NCBI GenBank assembly: GCA_020719895.1
Contig: DYPM01000015.1
Span: 1 to 21,833, forward strand
Direction: 5' to 3'
Length of the DNA stretch: 21,833 bases
Source: Sulfurovum sp.
GTDB taxonomy: Bacteria; Campylobacterota; Campylobacteria; Campylobacterales; Sulfurovaceae
In this document: positions 14,644 through 21,787 of the stretch, one piece after another
How positions within the stretch are numbered: position 1 is the first letter of the stretch
Layout of the letters: each line of letters starts with the position of its first letter
Notes under the pieces: model-generated
Told to the model about the DNA's origin: nothing
Database searches by the model: none
Seen by the model: only the letters and a program-made list of their open reading frames with translations
Position numbers and translations under genes: made by a program

Positions 14644-15531
14644 ATGAACTCAATGGTAATAAAGGCGTTGGGGGTTTCTGGATTGTTGATTGTTGCTACA
14701 TTGGCAATGGTTTTATCAATGGATATTGATCTAAATGATCCTATCAATGCCATGACAATTTTAGGTGCGATAGTTATCGCAACTGCGACATTTGGTGTGA
14801 CTTCCAAATATATCTCCCAAATGAAAACCGACAAAGCAGAAGGTGAGTTGACTGATGAAAATTGGGATGGTATTGGTGAATATAAAAATGAACTACCTTC
14901 TGGTTGGGCGTATACTTTCCTCGGCACATTAATTTATACTGTATGGTATTTTCTTATTGGATTTCCTCTAAATGCCTACAGCCAAATTGGCGAGTACAAT
15001 GAAGAGGTGAAGGCATATCACAAGAAATTTGAAGAGGTACACAAAACTTCAGATATTCAAACACTTCAATCGATGGGTCAATCTATCTTTTTAGTGCAGT
15101 GTGCACCATGTCATGGTAATACAGGCGATGGTCTTAATGGTAAAGCACATGATTTCTCTAAGAGAATGAGTAAAGAGCAAGTACTTCATGTGATTAATAA
15201 TGGTCAAAACCAATTGGGTTATCCAATGGGTGAAATGCCTGCGGGTATGGCTATGGGTGCAGATGCAGAAGCGATTGCTGTATATGTAGCTGGTGGCATG
15301 AAAGGTGAACAACCTGCTGCGTATGGTGTATGTGCTGGATGTCATGGTGCAGATGGTCAAGGAATGGGTGGTATGGCACCAAGCATTGCTATGTACGACG
15401 AAGTGTTAGTTGGGCATGTGCTTGAGCATGGCAAAAAAGGCGTTATCGGCAAAATGCCATCTTTCAAAACAAGAATGACACCGATACAAGAGAAAGCTTT
15501 GACTGTTTATATTCAGTCATTGACAATGTAA
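14644..15531 (+). CDS. ccoP: Cytochrome c oxidase cbb3-type subunit III (CcoP)
   Basis: Di-heme cytochrome c subunit that accepts electrons from soluble cytochrome c or the bc1 complex. In 295 residues there are three hydrophobic segments (about 6-26, 36-55 and 88-108), then two cytochrome c domains with CAPCH (C153, C156, H157) and CAGCH (C230, C233, H234). Methionine-rich loops GYPMGEMPAGMAMG (192-205) and MGGMAPS follow and could supply axial ligands. The segment GIGEYKNELPSGW precedes the third helix, matching the NPLP/W pattern of CcoP proteins. It lies 2 nt after ccoQ. It has one or two more N-terminal helices than many proteobacterial CcoP proteins. Confidence 0.97.
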   Translation: MNSMVIKALGVSGLLIVATLAMVLSMDIDLNDPINAMTILGAIVIATATFGVTSKYISQMKTDKAEGELTDENWDGIGEYKNELPSGWAYTFLGTLIYTVWYFLIGFPLNAYSQIGEYNEEVKAYHKKFEEVHKTSDIQTLQSMGQSIFLVQCAPCHGNTGDGLNGKAHDFSKRMSKEQVLHVINNGQNQLGYPMGEMPAGMAMGADAEAIAVYVAGGMKGEQPAAYGVCAGCHGADGQGMGGMAPSIAMYDEVLVGHVLEHGKKGVIGKMPSFKTRMTPIQEKALTVYIQSLTM

Positions 15532-15541
15532 GGAGTAGCGT

Positions 15542-15775
15542 ATGGCAGAGAATACACAAAGAAATGTATTTGGTCTTAATGGTGTAGCGGGAATGTTGAT
15601 TGCAACGGCGTTGCTTATCTCTATTCTTGTGTTTTTGACAGTAATGGCAATTTCCACTCAGCAAGAGAGTGCTGTAAAGCCTTATGATCCAGCACCTATC
15701 ACTGGTAGTTTGGATAATGTCAAAATGATCAGCACTGACAACAGTAATTTTGCATTCCAAGATGCAAAAAAGTAA
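15542..15775 (+). CDS. DUF4006 family small membrane protein
   Basis: A 77-residue protein with one membrane helix (about 16-38: MLIATALLISILVFLTVMAIS) and a polar C-terminal tail, beginning with AENTQRNVFGLNGVAG. I recognise it as DUF4006, a family found just after ccoP in Campylobacterota. It probably associates with or helps assemble the cbb3 oxidase, which is inferred from position. The AAGGAG site is 6 nt before the ATG, and the gap to ccoP is 10 nt. No cofactor-binding motif is seen. Confidence 0.85.
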   Translation: MAENTQRNVFGLNGVAGMLIATALLISILVFLTVMAISTQQESAVKPYDPAPITGSLDNVKMISTDNSNFAFQDAKK

Positions 15776-15791
15776 TCAAAAAGGATAGTAA

Positions 15792-15893
15792 ATGATCAAA
15801 ATTATGGATAAAGTTTTGGCATGGGGCATGGTAGTGACAGCACTTATCACGCTTTGGTCTGTCTTTACACCCAATCATCTTTTCGTAGGTTAA
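15792..15893 (+). CDS. 33-residue single-helix membrane microprotein in the cco operon
   Basis: A 34-codon frame (33 residues plus TAA) with AAGGATAG just upstream, 16 nt after DUF4006 and 4 nt before the next gene. The peptide starts MIKIMDKVLAWGMVVTALIT and has one hydrophobic helix from about residue 7 to 26, ending in FTPNHLFVG. Its placement in a compact operon, its ribosome site and its membrane character support it as real. A tiny gene at this place is, as I recall, present in Campylobacter clusters too. It is comparable in size to CcoM, the ~36-residue single-helix subunit seen in the Pseudomonas stutzeri cbb3 structure, but no sequence relation can be claimed. Confidence 0.72.
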   Translation: MIKIMDKVLAWGMVVTALITLWSVFTPNHLFVG

Positions 15894-15897
15894 TCGT

Positions 15898-16542
15898 ATG
15901 ATTTATTCACAAGCGAGGGCAACCTTGCTTGCCATTATAAGCTTTTGTTTTTTTCCTCTCTCACTCCATGCTTCATATATTCTTCAAGACAACATTCTCA
16001 AACCTCAAGCAGTGCAAATGATTGAAGAGATAGGAGATGAACTCTTTCAAAAAACAGGCGTTCGTTCTTATGTCATAGCGACCAACGAAGTGTTTCCAGA
16101 AAAGTTTAATTTTGTCGAATACACGCAATATTTTGAAAGCAATATGACAAAACCTTATGTTGTATTTATTTTTGCTCCCTATGCAATTATTAAATCAGAT
16201 ATAGAAGATCGAGGAAGAGTTGGATTTATTGCGTGTTGTGATGAGATAAAAAAACTTTATGATTATGAAGCAGTAAGAGATGCGACAGTAGACATCATAG
16301 CGGTAAAAGACAGCAACTCTCCAGAAGATAAGCACAATATCGGCGTACTACAAGGCTACTCAACATTAGCAGATCAAATTGCCTCCTCTGAAGGAATTGT
16401 AATGACCAAAACGATTCCTGATGGAACGAGTCTCGTTATTACGATTTTGGAGATTTTGGTCTATATTGGTACGATATTTGTGATATGGATATTTTTTATC
16501 AGACCATTTATGCAGAGGAGAAAAAAGTATGGCAAACAGTGA
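15898..16542 (+). CDS. Exported TPM-domain-like membrane protein in the cco cluster
   Basis: A 214-residue protein of unknown function. Residues 1-25 form a signal peptide (cleavage likely after LSLHA), and residues about 179-201 a C-terminal membrane helix followed by basic RPFMQRRKKYGK, so the domain faces the periplasm. The start of the domain (PQAVQMIEEIGDELFQKTG, then VRSYVIATNE) and the later hydrophobic strand VVFIFAPY fit the TPM fold, as in proteins linked to photosystem or respiratory complex repair. This is a structural resemblance, not a firm family call. The end overlaps the FixH-like gene by 14 nt. An accessory role in cbb3 assembly is inferred from the operon. Confidence 0.65.
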   Translation: MIYSQARATLLAIISFCFFPLSLHASYILQDNILKPQAVQMIEEIGDELFQKTGVRSYVIATNEVFPEKFNFVEYTQYFESNMTKPYVVFIFAPYAIIKSDIEDRGRVGFIACCDEIKKLYDYEAVRDATVDIIAVKDSNSPEDKHNIGVLQGYSTLADQIASSEGIVMTKTIPDGTSLVITILEILVYIGTIFVIWIFFIRPFMQRRKKYGKQ

Positions 16543-17077
16543 TAAGCAAACCTATTGGCCACATATGATTTTAGGTTTTTTTGTATTGGGAATTTCGTTG
16601 GGGTATTGGACAGTCAAATCTGCCAACTCAATGCCCGTACAAGAGTCCAATACTTTTATGATGAAGTACCAACAAGCAGATCTTAGCATCAATGAGATTA
16701 TCGAAAAAAAGAGACTTTTTGATGCCAACTATTCGATTGAACTGGTGGGGAAAGAGCGTATGGTGATGACAGACAATATCAACTCCAATCTACCACAAGA
16801 AAATCCTGTAGCACTTGTAAAAGGTAAAAACAGTTTTTCATATCGCATACTTAATCGTGAACGTGGTGTAGTGTTGGATGCGAATGTCTCATTTTTACTT
16901 ACGCGACCCCATACTGCCGTGGATGATTTTAAAGTAACCTCGGTGGTAATGAAAGATGGAAGTTATATTATAGAAGAGATTGAGATTAGCAAGGCAGGAA
17001 GATACACGTTGCTTTTGCGTGCCAAAATTGGCGATGGAGTAGGGTATTCTGAAATCCCAGCATATCTTAAACCGTAA
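16529..17077 (+). CDS. FixH/CcoH-like cbb3 assembly protein
   Basis: A 182-residue protein with one N-terminal membrane helix (about 11-30) and a periplasmic beta-rich domain. NSMPVQESNTFMMKYQQADLSINEIIEKKRLFDANY is the FixH pattern around the membrane exit, and TRPHTAVDD matches the conserved RP-H/T-D segment. FixH-type proteins are needed for CcoI-dependent copper delivery or assembly of cbb3 oxidases. The gene overlaps the preceding TPM-like gene by 14 nt and is 6 nt before the next. It lacks adjacent ccoG, ccoI and ccoS, so the rest of the assembly set must lie elsewhere. Confidence 0.78.
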   Translation: MANSDKQTYWPHMILGFFVLGISLGYWTVKSANSMPVQESNTFMMKYQQADLSINEIIEKKRLFDANYSIELVGKERMVMTDNINSNLPQENPVALVKGKNSFSYRILNRERGVVLDANVSFLLTRPHTAVDDFKVTSVVMKDGSYIIEEIEISKAGRYTLLLRAKIGDGVGYSEIPAYLKP

Positions 17078-17083
17078 TTTTGT

Positions 17084-17509
17084 ATGACTGACACCATGCA
17101 ACGCCACGCTCAAATCGCCCGAAAAGCTATTTTTTATAGTGGTTTATCTGGAGTGATTGTACTTTTGGTATTAGCTCTTTTTGTTTTTTTAAATCCTGCT
17201 TATGAGTCTGGTTTTGAGCAGATGGGAGCTGTGCTTGTAGCCTCAGGACTTTTTATTGCTTCTTTTTTTGTTGGCTATCCTGCAAGTATTTTAATAGCGT
17301 GGGTAGTGTTTTTGCCGTTTTATCATTTTTATCTTCATCGATCGAAGCAGATGGTGCGATTGTTTGGTTTTTTGGGATTGATAGTTGGTGTTTTGGTGGG
17401 AGCAATTGTGCATTTTTGGGTTTCCTTTGTTGCGATTGGGTTTGTAGTGTTTGGTGTTTGGGGAATGCTTGGTGGAGTTATTTTTGCTACAGTAATGCGA
17501 ACAGAGTAG
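17084..17509 (+). CDS. Multi-pass membrane protein of unknown function
   Basis: A 141-residue, strongly hydrophobic protein with four or five predicted membrane segments (about 16-36, 46-64, 66-84, 90-110 and 112-136). It starts with a charged MTDTMQRHAQIARKA. A second ATG at 17096 is also possible. The only notable feature is a basic YLHRSKQM loop between helices 3 and 4, and no known motif is seen. It follows the FixH-like gene by 6 nt, so it belongs to the same operon and may work with it. Confidence 0.75.
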   Translation: MTDTMQRHAQIARKAIFYSGLSGVIVLLVLALFVFLNPAYESGFEQMGAVLVASGLFIASFFVGYPASILIAWVVFLPFYHFYLHRSKQMVRLFGFLGLIVGVLVGAIVHFWVSFVAIGFVVFGVWGMLGGVIFATVMRTE

Positions 17510-17596
17510 ATAGGATATGCTTTATTTTTTTGAGATTGCTCGTACGAAAAGTTAAGTAAGATTACTCTATGATACATTTTTTTACACGGAGCAATA

Positions 17597-18229
17597 ATGA
17601 CACTTTTTCAATTTTTTCTTTTGATTATCGCAGGGGCGATTCTTTATCTTTTTTTTAGACAAATATTTTCTGGAAACTATCCCAAAAGAGGGGTTGATTT
17701 TGAGGCAAATACGCAGGAGACACAAATTGGCGGGATTAATCGTCCAGACAAAATCTTCTCAAATCCAAAAATTGAATCCACACGTATAGACCAACTTCTC
17801 CAAATTGCCGACACTTCAGTCCAAAAAGGAGATATGCTTGAAGCCTCTAAAGCGTTGCAAAGTGCATTGATTTTGGAGCCAAATCATCTTGAAGCATTAC
17901 AAAAATATGGTTATGTGATGCTTCAGACCAATGATCTACAAAGTGCCAAAGAGAGTTTTGAGAAACTTATTGAGCTTGATGCGACAAATGATATTGCTCA
18001 TGCTTCTTTGGCGAATGTATTGCATGCACTAAAAGATGACGCAAAGGCAGAATTTCATCATCAATGTGCCATTGAAATAGATGGAGAGTATGCACCACAC
18101 TATTTTAATTATGCTAACACGCTCTATGATCTTAATCGAAAGATGGAAGCTTTGGCAATGTACAAAAAAGCATATAAATTTGACAACTCTTTGCAAAGTG
18201 CCAGAGAGATGATTATGCTACTCTCTTAG
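17597..18229 (+). CDS. Membrane-anchored TPR protein
   Basis: A 210-residue protein with an N-terminal membrane helix (about 3-20), a short polar linker, then four tetratricopeptide repeats at about 64-96, 98-130, 132-164 and 166-198. These repeats are 34 residues each with typical alanine and tyrosine positions (for example EASKALQSALILEPN). TPR domains mediate protein contacts, so a scaffold role is likely, probably on the cytoplasmic or periplasmic face; orientation cannot be decided. The gene has CGGAG before its ATG and lies 87 nt after the previous gene. It may be at the end of the cco accessory operon or on its own. It is the last plus-strand gene before the convergent operon. Confidence 0.8.
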   Translation: MTLFQFFLLIIAGAILYLFFRQIFSGNYPKRGVDFEANTQETQIGGINRPDKIFSNPKIESTRIDQLLQIADTSVQKGDMLEASKALQSALILEPNHLEALQKYGYVMLQTNDLQSAKESFEKLIELDATNDIAHASLANVLHALKDDAKAEFHHQCAIEIDGEYAPHYFNYANTLYDLNRKMEALAMYKKAYKFDNSLQSAREMIMLLS

Positions 18230-18245
18230 AGGATATTTGGAAACC

Positions 18246-18343
18246 TCTAAAAACTATATTTTGAATTGCTTTGGCTTTTGCAAATTTCAGCATATAACGA
18301 GGTTTGTCATTACAAGCAAAGTGAGGCAATCTATGTTTTTAGA
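18246..18343. repeat. Palindromic intergenic repeat, copy 1
   Basis: About 98 bp between the convergent TPR and bactofilin genes. The outer ends are TCTAAAAAC (18246-18254) and GTTTTTAGA (18335-18343), a perfect 9-bp inverted repeat. Inside, ATTGCTTTGG-CTTTTGC and the inverted GCAAAG-TGAGGCAAT form a second imperfect palindrome. The first 39 bases match copy 2 at 21788-21826 with 4 differences. No ORF is inside. It may be a miniature mobile element or a bidirectional terminator. Confidence 0.7.
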
Positions 18344-18357
18344 TACCATTTGATATT

Positions 18358-18933
18358 TTAGGTGATAATCGTCACTTCTTGATTTTCAAGTGAGATAAGT
18401 TTTGTAGTGTCGATATTGCTTTGTGGTGTTGAAAGTAGCTCTTTGGTAAGTACTTCGCCACGCAGTACACCATAGCTTTTGACTTCAAGAAGTTTTGTAG
18501 CGATAGTTCGTCCATTGAGTACGCCACGAACTATAATCACTTCGCTTTGAGTGTGATTTGTGTTTACAATACCATTTTTTAGAATATCAATAGACTCAAA
18601 TGCGTCAATCCATCCTTCTATCTTGCCTTCGACTTTGATGGTGTTGGCTTGTATCTTGTTTGTTACATTGCCGTGACTTAATATCTCAAGATGATCGCAA
18701 ATAAGTGTCCCTTTGAGTTCTCCATTGATAATCACATTTTTTGCTTTTACATTTCCCTCTATAGTTCCCAACTTTCCGATAATCAATGTATTTTCTACAG
18801 TAAGATTGCCTTTGACGTATCCATCAATATGAATCGTGTCGTTTCCTTCCAAGTCTCCATTGATACGCATACATGAAGTAATGATAGTGGCCGATACAAC
18901 TTTTGTATGATTTTTTTTACGCAGTAGTTTCAT
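18358..18933 (-). CDS. Bactofilin (polymer-forming cytoskeletal protein)
   Basis: A 191-residue bactofilin (DUF583 fold) that self-assembles into filaments at the inner membrane and organises cell-wall enzymes. Residues about 18-165 are a run of short beta strands of the right-handed beta-helix type, with repeated patterns such as GDLEGNDTIHIDGYVKGNL, IIGKLGTIEGNVKAKN and INGELKGTL. The N-terminal lysine-rich segment and the C-terminal tail are disordered. The gene start overlaps the M23 peptidase by 4 nt. The pairing of a bactofilin with a LytM peptidase parallels H. pylori ccmA with csd1/csd2, which make the helical shape, so a cell-shape role is likely but inferred. Confidence 0.9.
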   Translation of the reverse strand: MKLLRKKNHTKVVSATIITSCMRINGDLEGNDTIHIDGYVKGNLTVENTLIIGKLGTIEGNVKAKNVIINGELKGTLICDHLEILSHGNVTNKIQANTIKVEGKIEGWIDAFESIDILKNGIVNTNHTQSEVIIVRGVLNGRTIATKLLEVKSYGVLRGEVLTKELLSTPQSNIDTTKLISLENQEVTIIT

Positions 18934-19910
18934 GGGATCTCTTTGGTTTCGTTAGAAAGAGTAATCAGTTGTTTGGTTTGTTTGAGAATACTTCTCCAAT
19001 CCACGCGTGTCACTCTGTATCGTATGTCGCTCATCTCTTCAAGATTCCATTCGATAAATGGTAATGGATTTAGCCATCTTTCAAGATAACGCACCTCGTA
19101 GTGAAGATGTGGTCCTGTAGTGCGACCGCTTGTGCCGACATATCCGACGACATCTCCTTTTGAGATATATTCACCCATAGAGACTGCAATTTTTTCAAGA
19201 TGAGCATATCCAGTTTTGAATCCAAAAGCGTGTGCGATAATGACAAAATTGCCATAACCACTTTTGCTTTTTGCAAAGACAACTACACCATTGGCGGTGG
19301 CATACACAGGCGTTCCTGTAGATGCGGTCAAATCTATCGCAGGGTGAAATGAGTTTTGGTGAGTTATAGGATGAAAACGATATCCAAACCCACTTGAGAT
19401 TCGTTCGTAATCTATCGGTTTGCCGTTTGGAATACTATTGAGAAGAATCGCTTTTTGAATGGTGGAGAGTTGCTCTTGGATTGCTTGTTTTTGAATAAGT
19501 GTATTTGCTTGCTCCAGCTGTTCTTTAAATGAACTATTATCATCTATATCAGGACCAATTCCAATCGTCTCTTCAACCTCTTGGAGTTTGTCGTGAAGAC
19601 TACCGAGCTTCTCATTGCTCTCTTCGATATGTGCAATAAGTGCTTCATTTTGTTGGTTGAGTTGTAGATTTTTGGTTTTGTATTCGACGCTTTTTTTTTG
19701 GAGTGCTTCAATCTCATCTTGATAGTGTTGTGACTCTTTGACAAGATGCTCTAACGCACCGTTCATGAGTTTGATATAGAGAAATGTGCCTATTCCAATT
19801 AGTGTTGCAAAAAGTAAAAGAATATAAAAAAACTGTCGAAGAAATCCATGCACTGTGTATTGAGTCGAACCATAAATATCGCTAATGGTGATAATAACTC
19901 TATTTTTCAC
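18930..19910 (-). CDS. M23 family metallopeptidase with coiled coil (Csd1/LytM-like)
   Basis: Membrane-anchored peptidoglycan endopeptidase, 326 residues. There is a membrane helix at about 27-48, a coiled coil of heptads at about 52-155 (Gln/Glu/Leu-rich), then the M23 domain (about 172-285). Zinc ligands H189 and D193 (SFHPAID) and H270 (HLH), with catalytic H237 (GYAHL) and H268, are all present, so it should be active, unlike degenerate LytM activators. The tail after 285 is short and basic. It starts 4 nt inside the end of pdxA and overlaps the bactofilin start by 4 nt. Coexpression with bactofilin points to cell-curvature control. Substrate cleavage is inferred from the family. Confidence 0.9.
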   Translation of the reverse strand: MKNRVIITISDIYGSTQYTVHGFLRQFFYILLLFATLIGIGTFLYIKLMNGALEHLVKESQHYQDEIEALQKKSVEYKTKNLQLNQQNEALIAHIEESNEKLGSLHDKLQEVEETIGIGPDIDDNSSFKEQLEQANTLIQKQAIQEQLSTIQKAILLNSIPNGKPIDYERISSGFGYRFHPITHQNSFHPAIDLTASTGTPVYATANGVVVFAKSKSGYGNFVIIAHAFGFKTGYAHLEKIAVSMGEYISKGDVVGYVGTSGRTTGPHLHYEVRYLERWLNPLPFIEWNLEEMSDIRYRVTRVDWRSILKQTKQLITLSNETKEIP

Positions 19911-20845
19911 ACATCGCCTTTGATATACGCTATCGCATTAAGATAGCTTTTTGCATTGGGTTTTGTGCCACTATAAGCGATATCAAATGCTGTGCCGTGA
20001 TCTACAGAAGTGCGAACGATTGGGAGATTGAGCGAGACATTGATCGCCTCCTCAAAGTAGAGAGCTTTGAGCGGTGCGAGTCCTTGATCATGATACATCG
20101 CGACAAAATGAGAATAGTGCGAACGCACTTTGGGCGTAAACGCCACATCAGGCACGAGCGGATAAGGGACAAAAAAAGTAACATCAAAATACTTTTGAGC
20201 CAAAATCTGTGTCGCTTTTGTGATAGCTTTTGTGATAATCCTCTCTTCATTTCCCAATACGCCATCATCTCCTGCGTGAGGATTGAGTCCAAGTACGGCA
20301 ATTGGTTTTTGTGGCTTTGTCGTACGGTAGAAATCTACCAAAAAAAGAGTGAGTTTCTCGACAGTGATTTTGTCTGCTACATCTCTAAGTGGTATATGTT
20401 CGGTAAAAAGTGCAACATACATCTGTGGACAACCCAGCATCATAATCGCCTCTTGCTGGAAAATATCACGTAATGCGTCGGTGTGTCCTTTGTATTTGAC
20501 TCCCGCAAGTTCCCACGCTTTTTTGTGTATCGGAAGAGTGCATATCGCATCTACTTTTTGTGCTTTTGCTAACTCAACTGCTTTGAGAAAAGATTGATAA
20601 GCATAAAGTCCGCTATGTGCGTCGATATGTTTGGGGCGAATCTCAAAATGTGGTGCGATATTTTCTATCACGTCAAAACTTTTTGGGATAGGAAGATGGA
20701 GTTTTTGTGCTACTTGTTGAAGCATCGTAGTGTCGATACAGTAGAGTGGTTTGACACGCTCTGCAACTGCATTATGGTTTTCTAACGCAAGCTGTATGCC
20801 GATGCCATTGAGATCCCCGATGCTAATTGCTACGCTTTTTTTCAT
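19907..20845 (-). CDS. pdxA: 4-hydroxythreonine-4-phosphate dehydrogenase (PdxA)
   Basis: NAD-dependent oxidation of 4-phosphohydroxy-L-threonine to the aminoketone used by PdxJ in the DXP-dependent vitamin B6 route. The 312-residue protein has the expected opening ISIGDLNGIG and the metal-binding histidines H150 (TEHIPLR), H190 (LGLNPHAGD) and H252 (AMYHDQGL). KGHTDAL (120-125) and SVDHGTAFDIA (280-290) are further family motifs. The ATG start lies 4 nt inside the pdxJ end, and the stop overlaps the M23 gene by 4 nt. The sequence is slightly shorter than E. coli PdxA. The call is firm because all metal ligands and flanking motifs are intact. Confidence 0.97.
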   Translation of the reverse strand: MKKSVAISIGDLNGIGIQLALENHNAVAERVKPLYCIDTTMLQQVAQKLHLPIPKSFDVIENIAPHFEIRPKHIDAHSGLYAYQSFLKAVELAKAQKVDAICTLPIHKKAWELAGVKYKGHTDALRDIFQQEAIMMLGCPQMYVALFTEHIPLRDVADKITVEKLTLFLVDFYRTTKPQKPIAVLGLNPHAGDDGVLGNEERIITKAITKATQILAQKYFDVTFFVPYPLVPDVAFTPKVRSHYSHFVAMYHDQGLAPLKALYFEEAINVSLNLPIVRTSVDHGTAFDIAYSGTKPNAKSYLNAIAYIKGDV

Positions 20846-21624
20846 TTGTCTAAAATGGCTTTCATCTCTCGAATCGCTTGCTCTAATCCAGTGAAAATCG
20901 AACGAGCGATAATACTCTGACCGATATTAAGCTCCTCAATGGCACCGATAGCACAAATCGCTTTTACATTCTGCATATTGAGTCCGTGTCCTGCGGCGAC
21001 TTGAAGTCCCATTGTTTTGGCTTGCGCGCTTTGTTGTTCTATGGTGTGTAGTTCTGTTTTGATCATCTCTTTGAGAGTATGACGCGGAAGTTCAAATTCA
21101 ACTAAAGTGTGATTGGTTTTGGAGAGATTGCCATAAAGCATCGCATAGAGATTGGCATAACGTCCTGTATGAAATTCTATCCACTCTACACCCAGCTCGC
21201 GTGAAGCAACTACTATTGACTCTTTGGGGTCAATAAAAAGAGAGACTTCGATGTCATTGTCGTGAAGTTTTGCGATGGTTTTTTGGATTTTGTCATATCC
21301 GCCAATCACATCAAGCCCGCCTTCGGTTGTCACTTCTTGGCGTTTTTCAGGAACAAGTGTGACGCGATGAGGTCTAAGACGACACGCAATATCAATCATC
21401 GACGACTCTGTAGCACATTCGAGATTGACAGGAAGTGGTGAAAGTGCGATGATGTTTTGTGCATCACTGTCTTGAATGTGCCGTCTGTCTTCTCTTAGAT
21501 GGATGGTGATCTGATCTGCTCCTGCACGTTTGCAAATCCCCAACGCATCAAGCGGATCTGGATCTCCAATCCTCCTCGCCTCACGCAACACCGCTATATG
21601 ATCAATATTTACACCGAGTAGCAT
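20842..21624 (-). CDS. pdxJ: Pyridoxine 5'-phosphate synthase (PdxJ)
   Basis: Condenses 3-amino-2-oxopropyl phosphate with 1-deoxyxylulose 5-phosphate to give pyridoxine phosphate, the last ring-forming step of the DXP-dependent B6 pathway. The 260-residue TIM-barrel protein starts LLGVNIDHIAVLREARR, the family signature. Catalytic residues are H42 in TIHLREDRRH, E69 in VNLECA and H213 in AAGHGLN. On the minus strand GGAG lies 6 nt before the ATG. It is the first gene of the operon pdxJ-pdxA-M23-bactofilin with 4-nt overlaps throughout. A plausible promoter is upstream at about 21652-21657. All key residues are present. Confidence 0.97.
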   Translation of the reverse strand: MLLGVNIDHIAVLREARRIGDPDPLDALGICKRAGADQITIHLREDRRHIQDSDAQNIIALSPLPVNLECATESSMIDIACRLRPHRVTLVPEKRQEVTTEGGLDVIGGYDKIQKTIAKLHDNDIEVSLFIDPKESIVVASRELGVEWIEFHTGRYANLYAMLYGNLSKTNHTLVEFELPRHTLKEMIKTELHTIEQQSAQAKTMGLQVAAGHGLNMQNVKAICAIGAIEELNIGQSIIARSIFTGLEQAIREMKAILDK

Positions 21625-21651
21625 TTTGACTCCAAAATTAAGGTGATTTTG

Positions 21652-21657
21652 ATTTTA
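21652..21657 (-). promoter_or_regulatory. Possible -10 box of the pdxJ operon
   Basis: On the minus strand TAAAAT (preceded by GC) lies 28 nt before the pdxJ start. No -35 consensus is seen about 17 bp upstream. It is the best candidate in the 209-nt region before pdxJ, which otherwise holds a pyrimidine-rich tract and repeat copy 2. Confidence 0.3.
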
Positions 21658-21787
21658 GCACAATGATATTAAGAAAGGTTTTTTGTATTCATTGAGGCAT
21701 TTATTGTGTCTTATGTGTTCCTCGCTTCCCTCCTTCCTCTCTTGTCTGTCTGTCACATTAAAAGTCTTGATTTTATTGCAGGGCATC

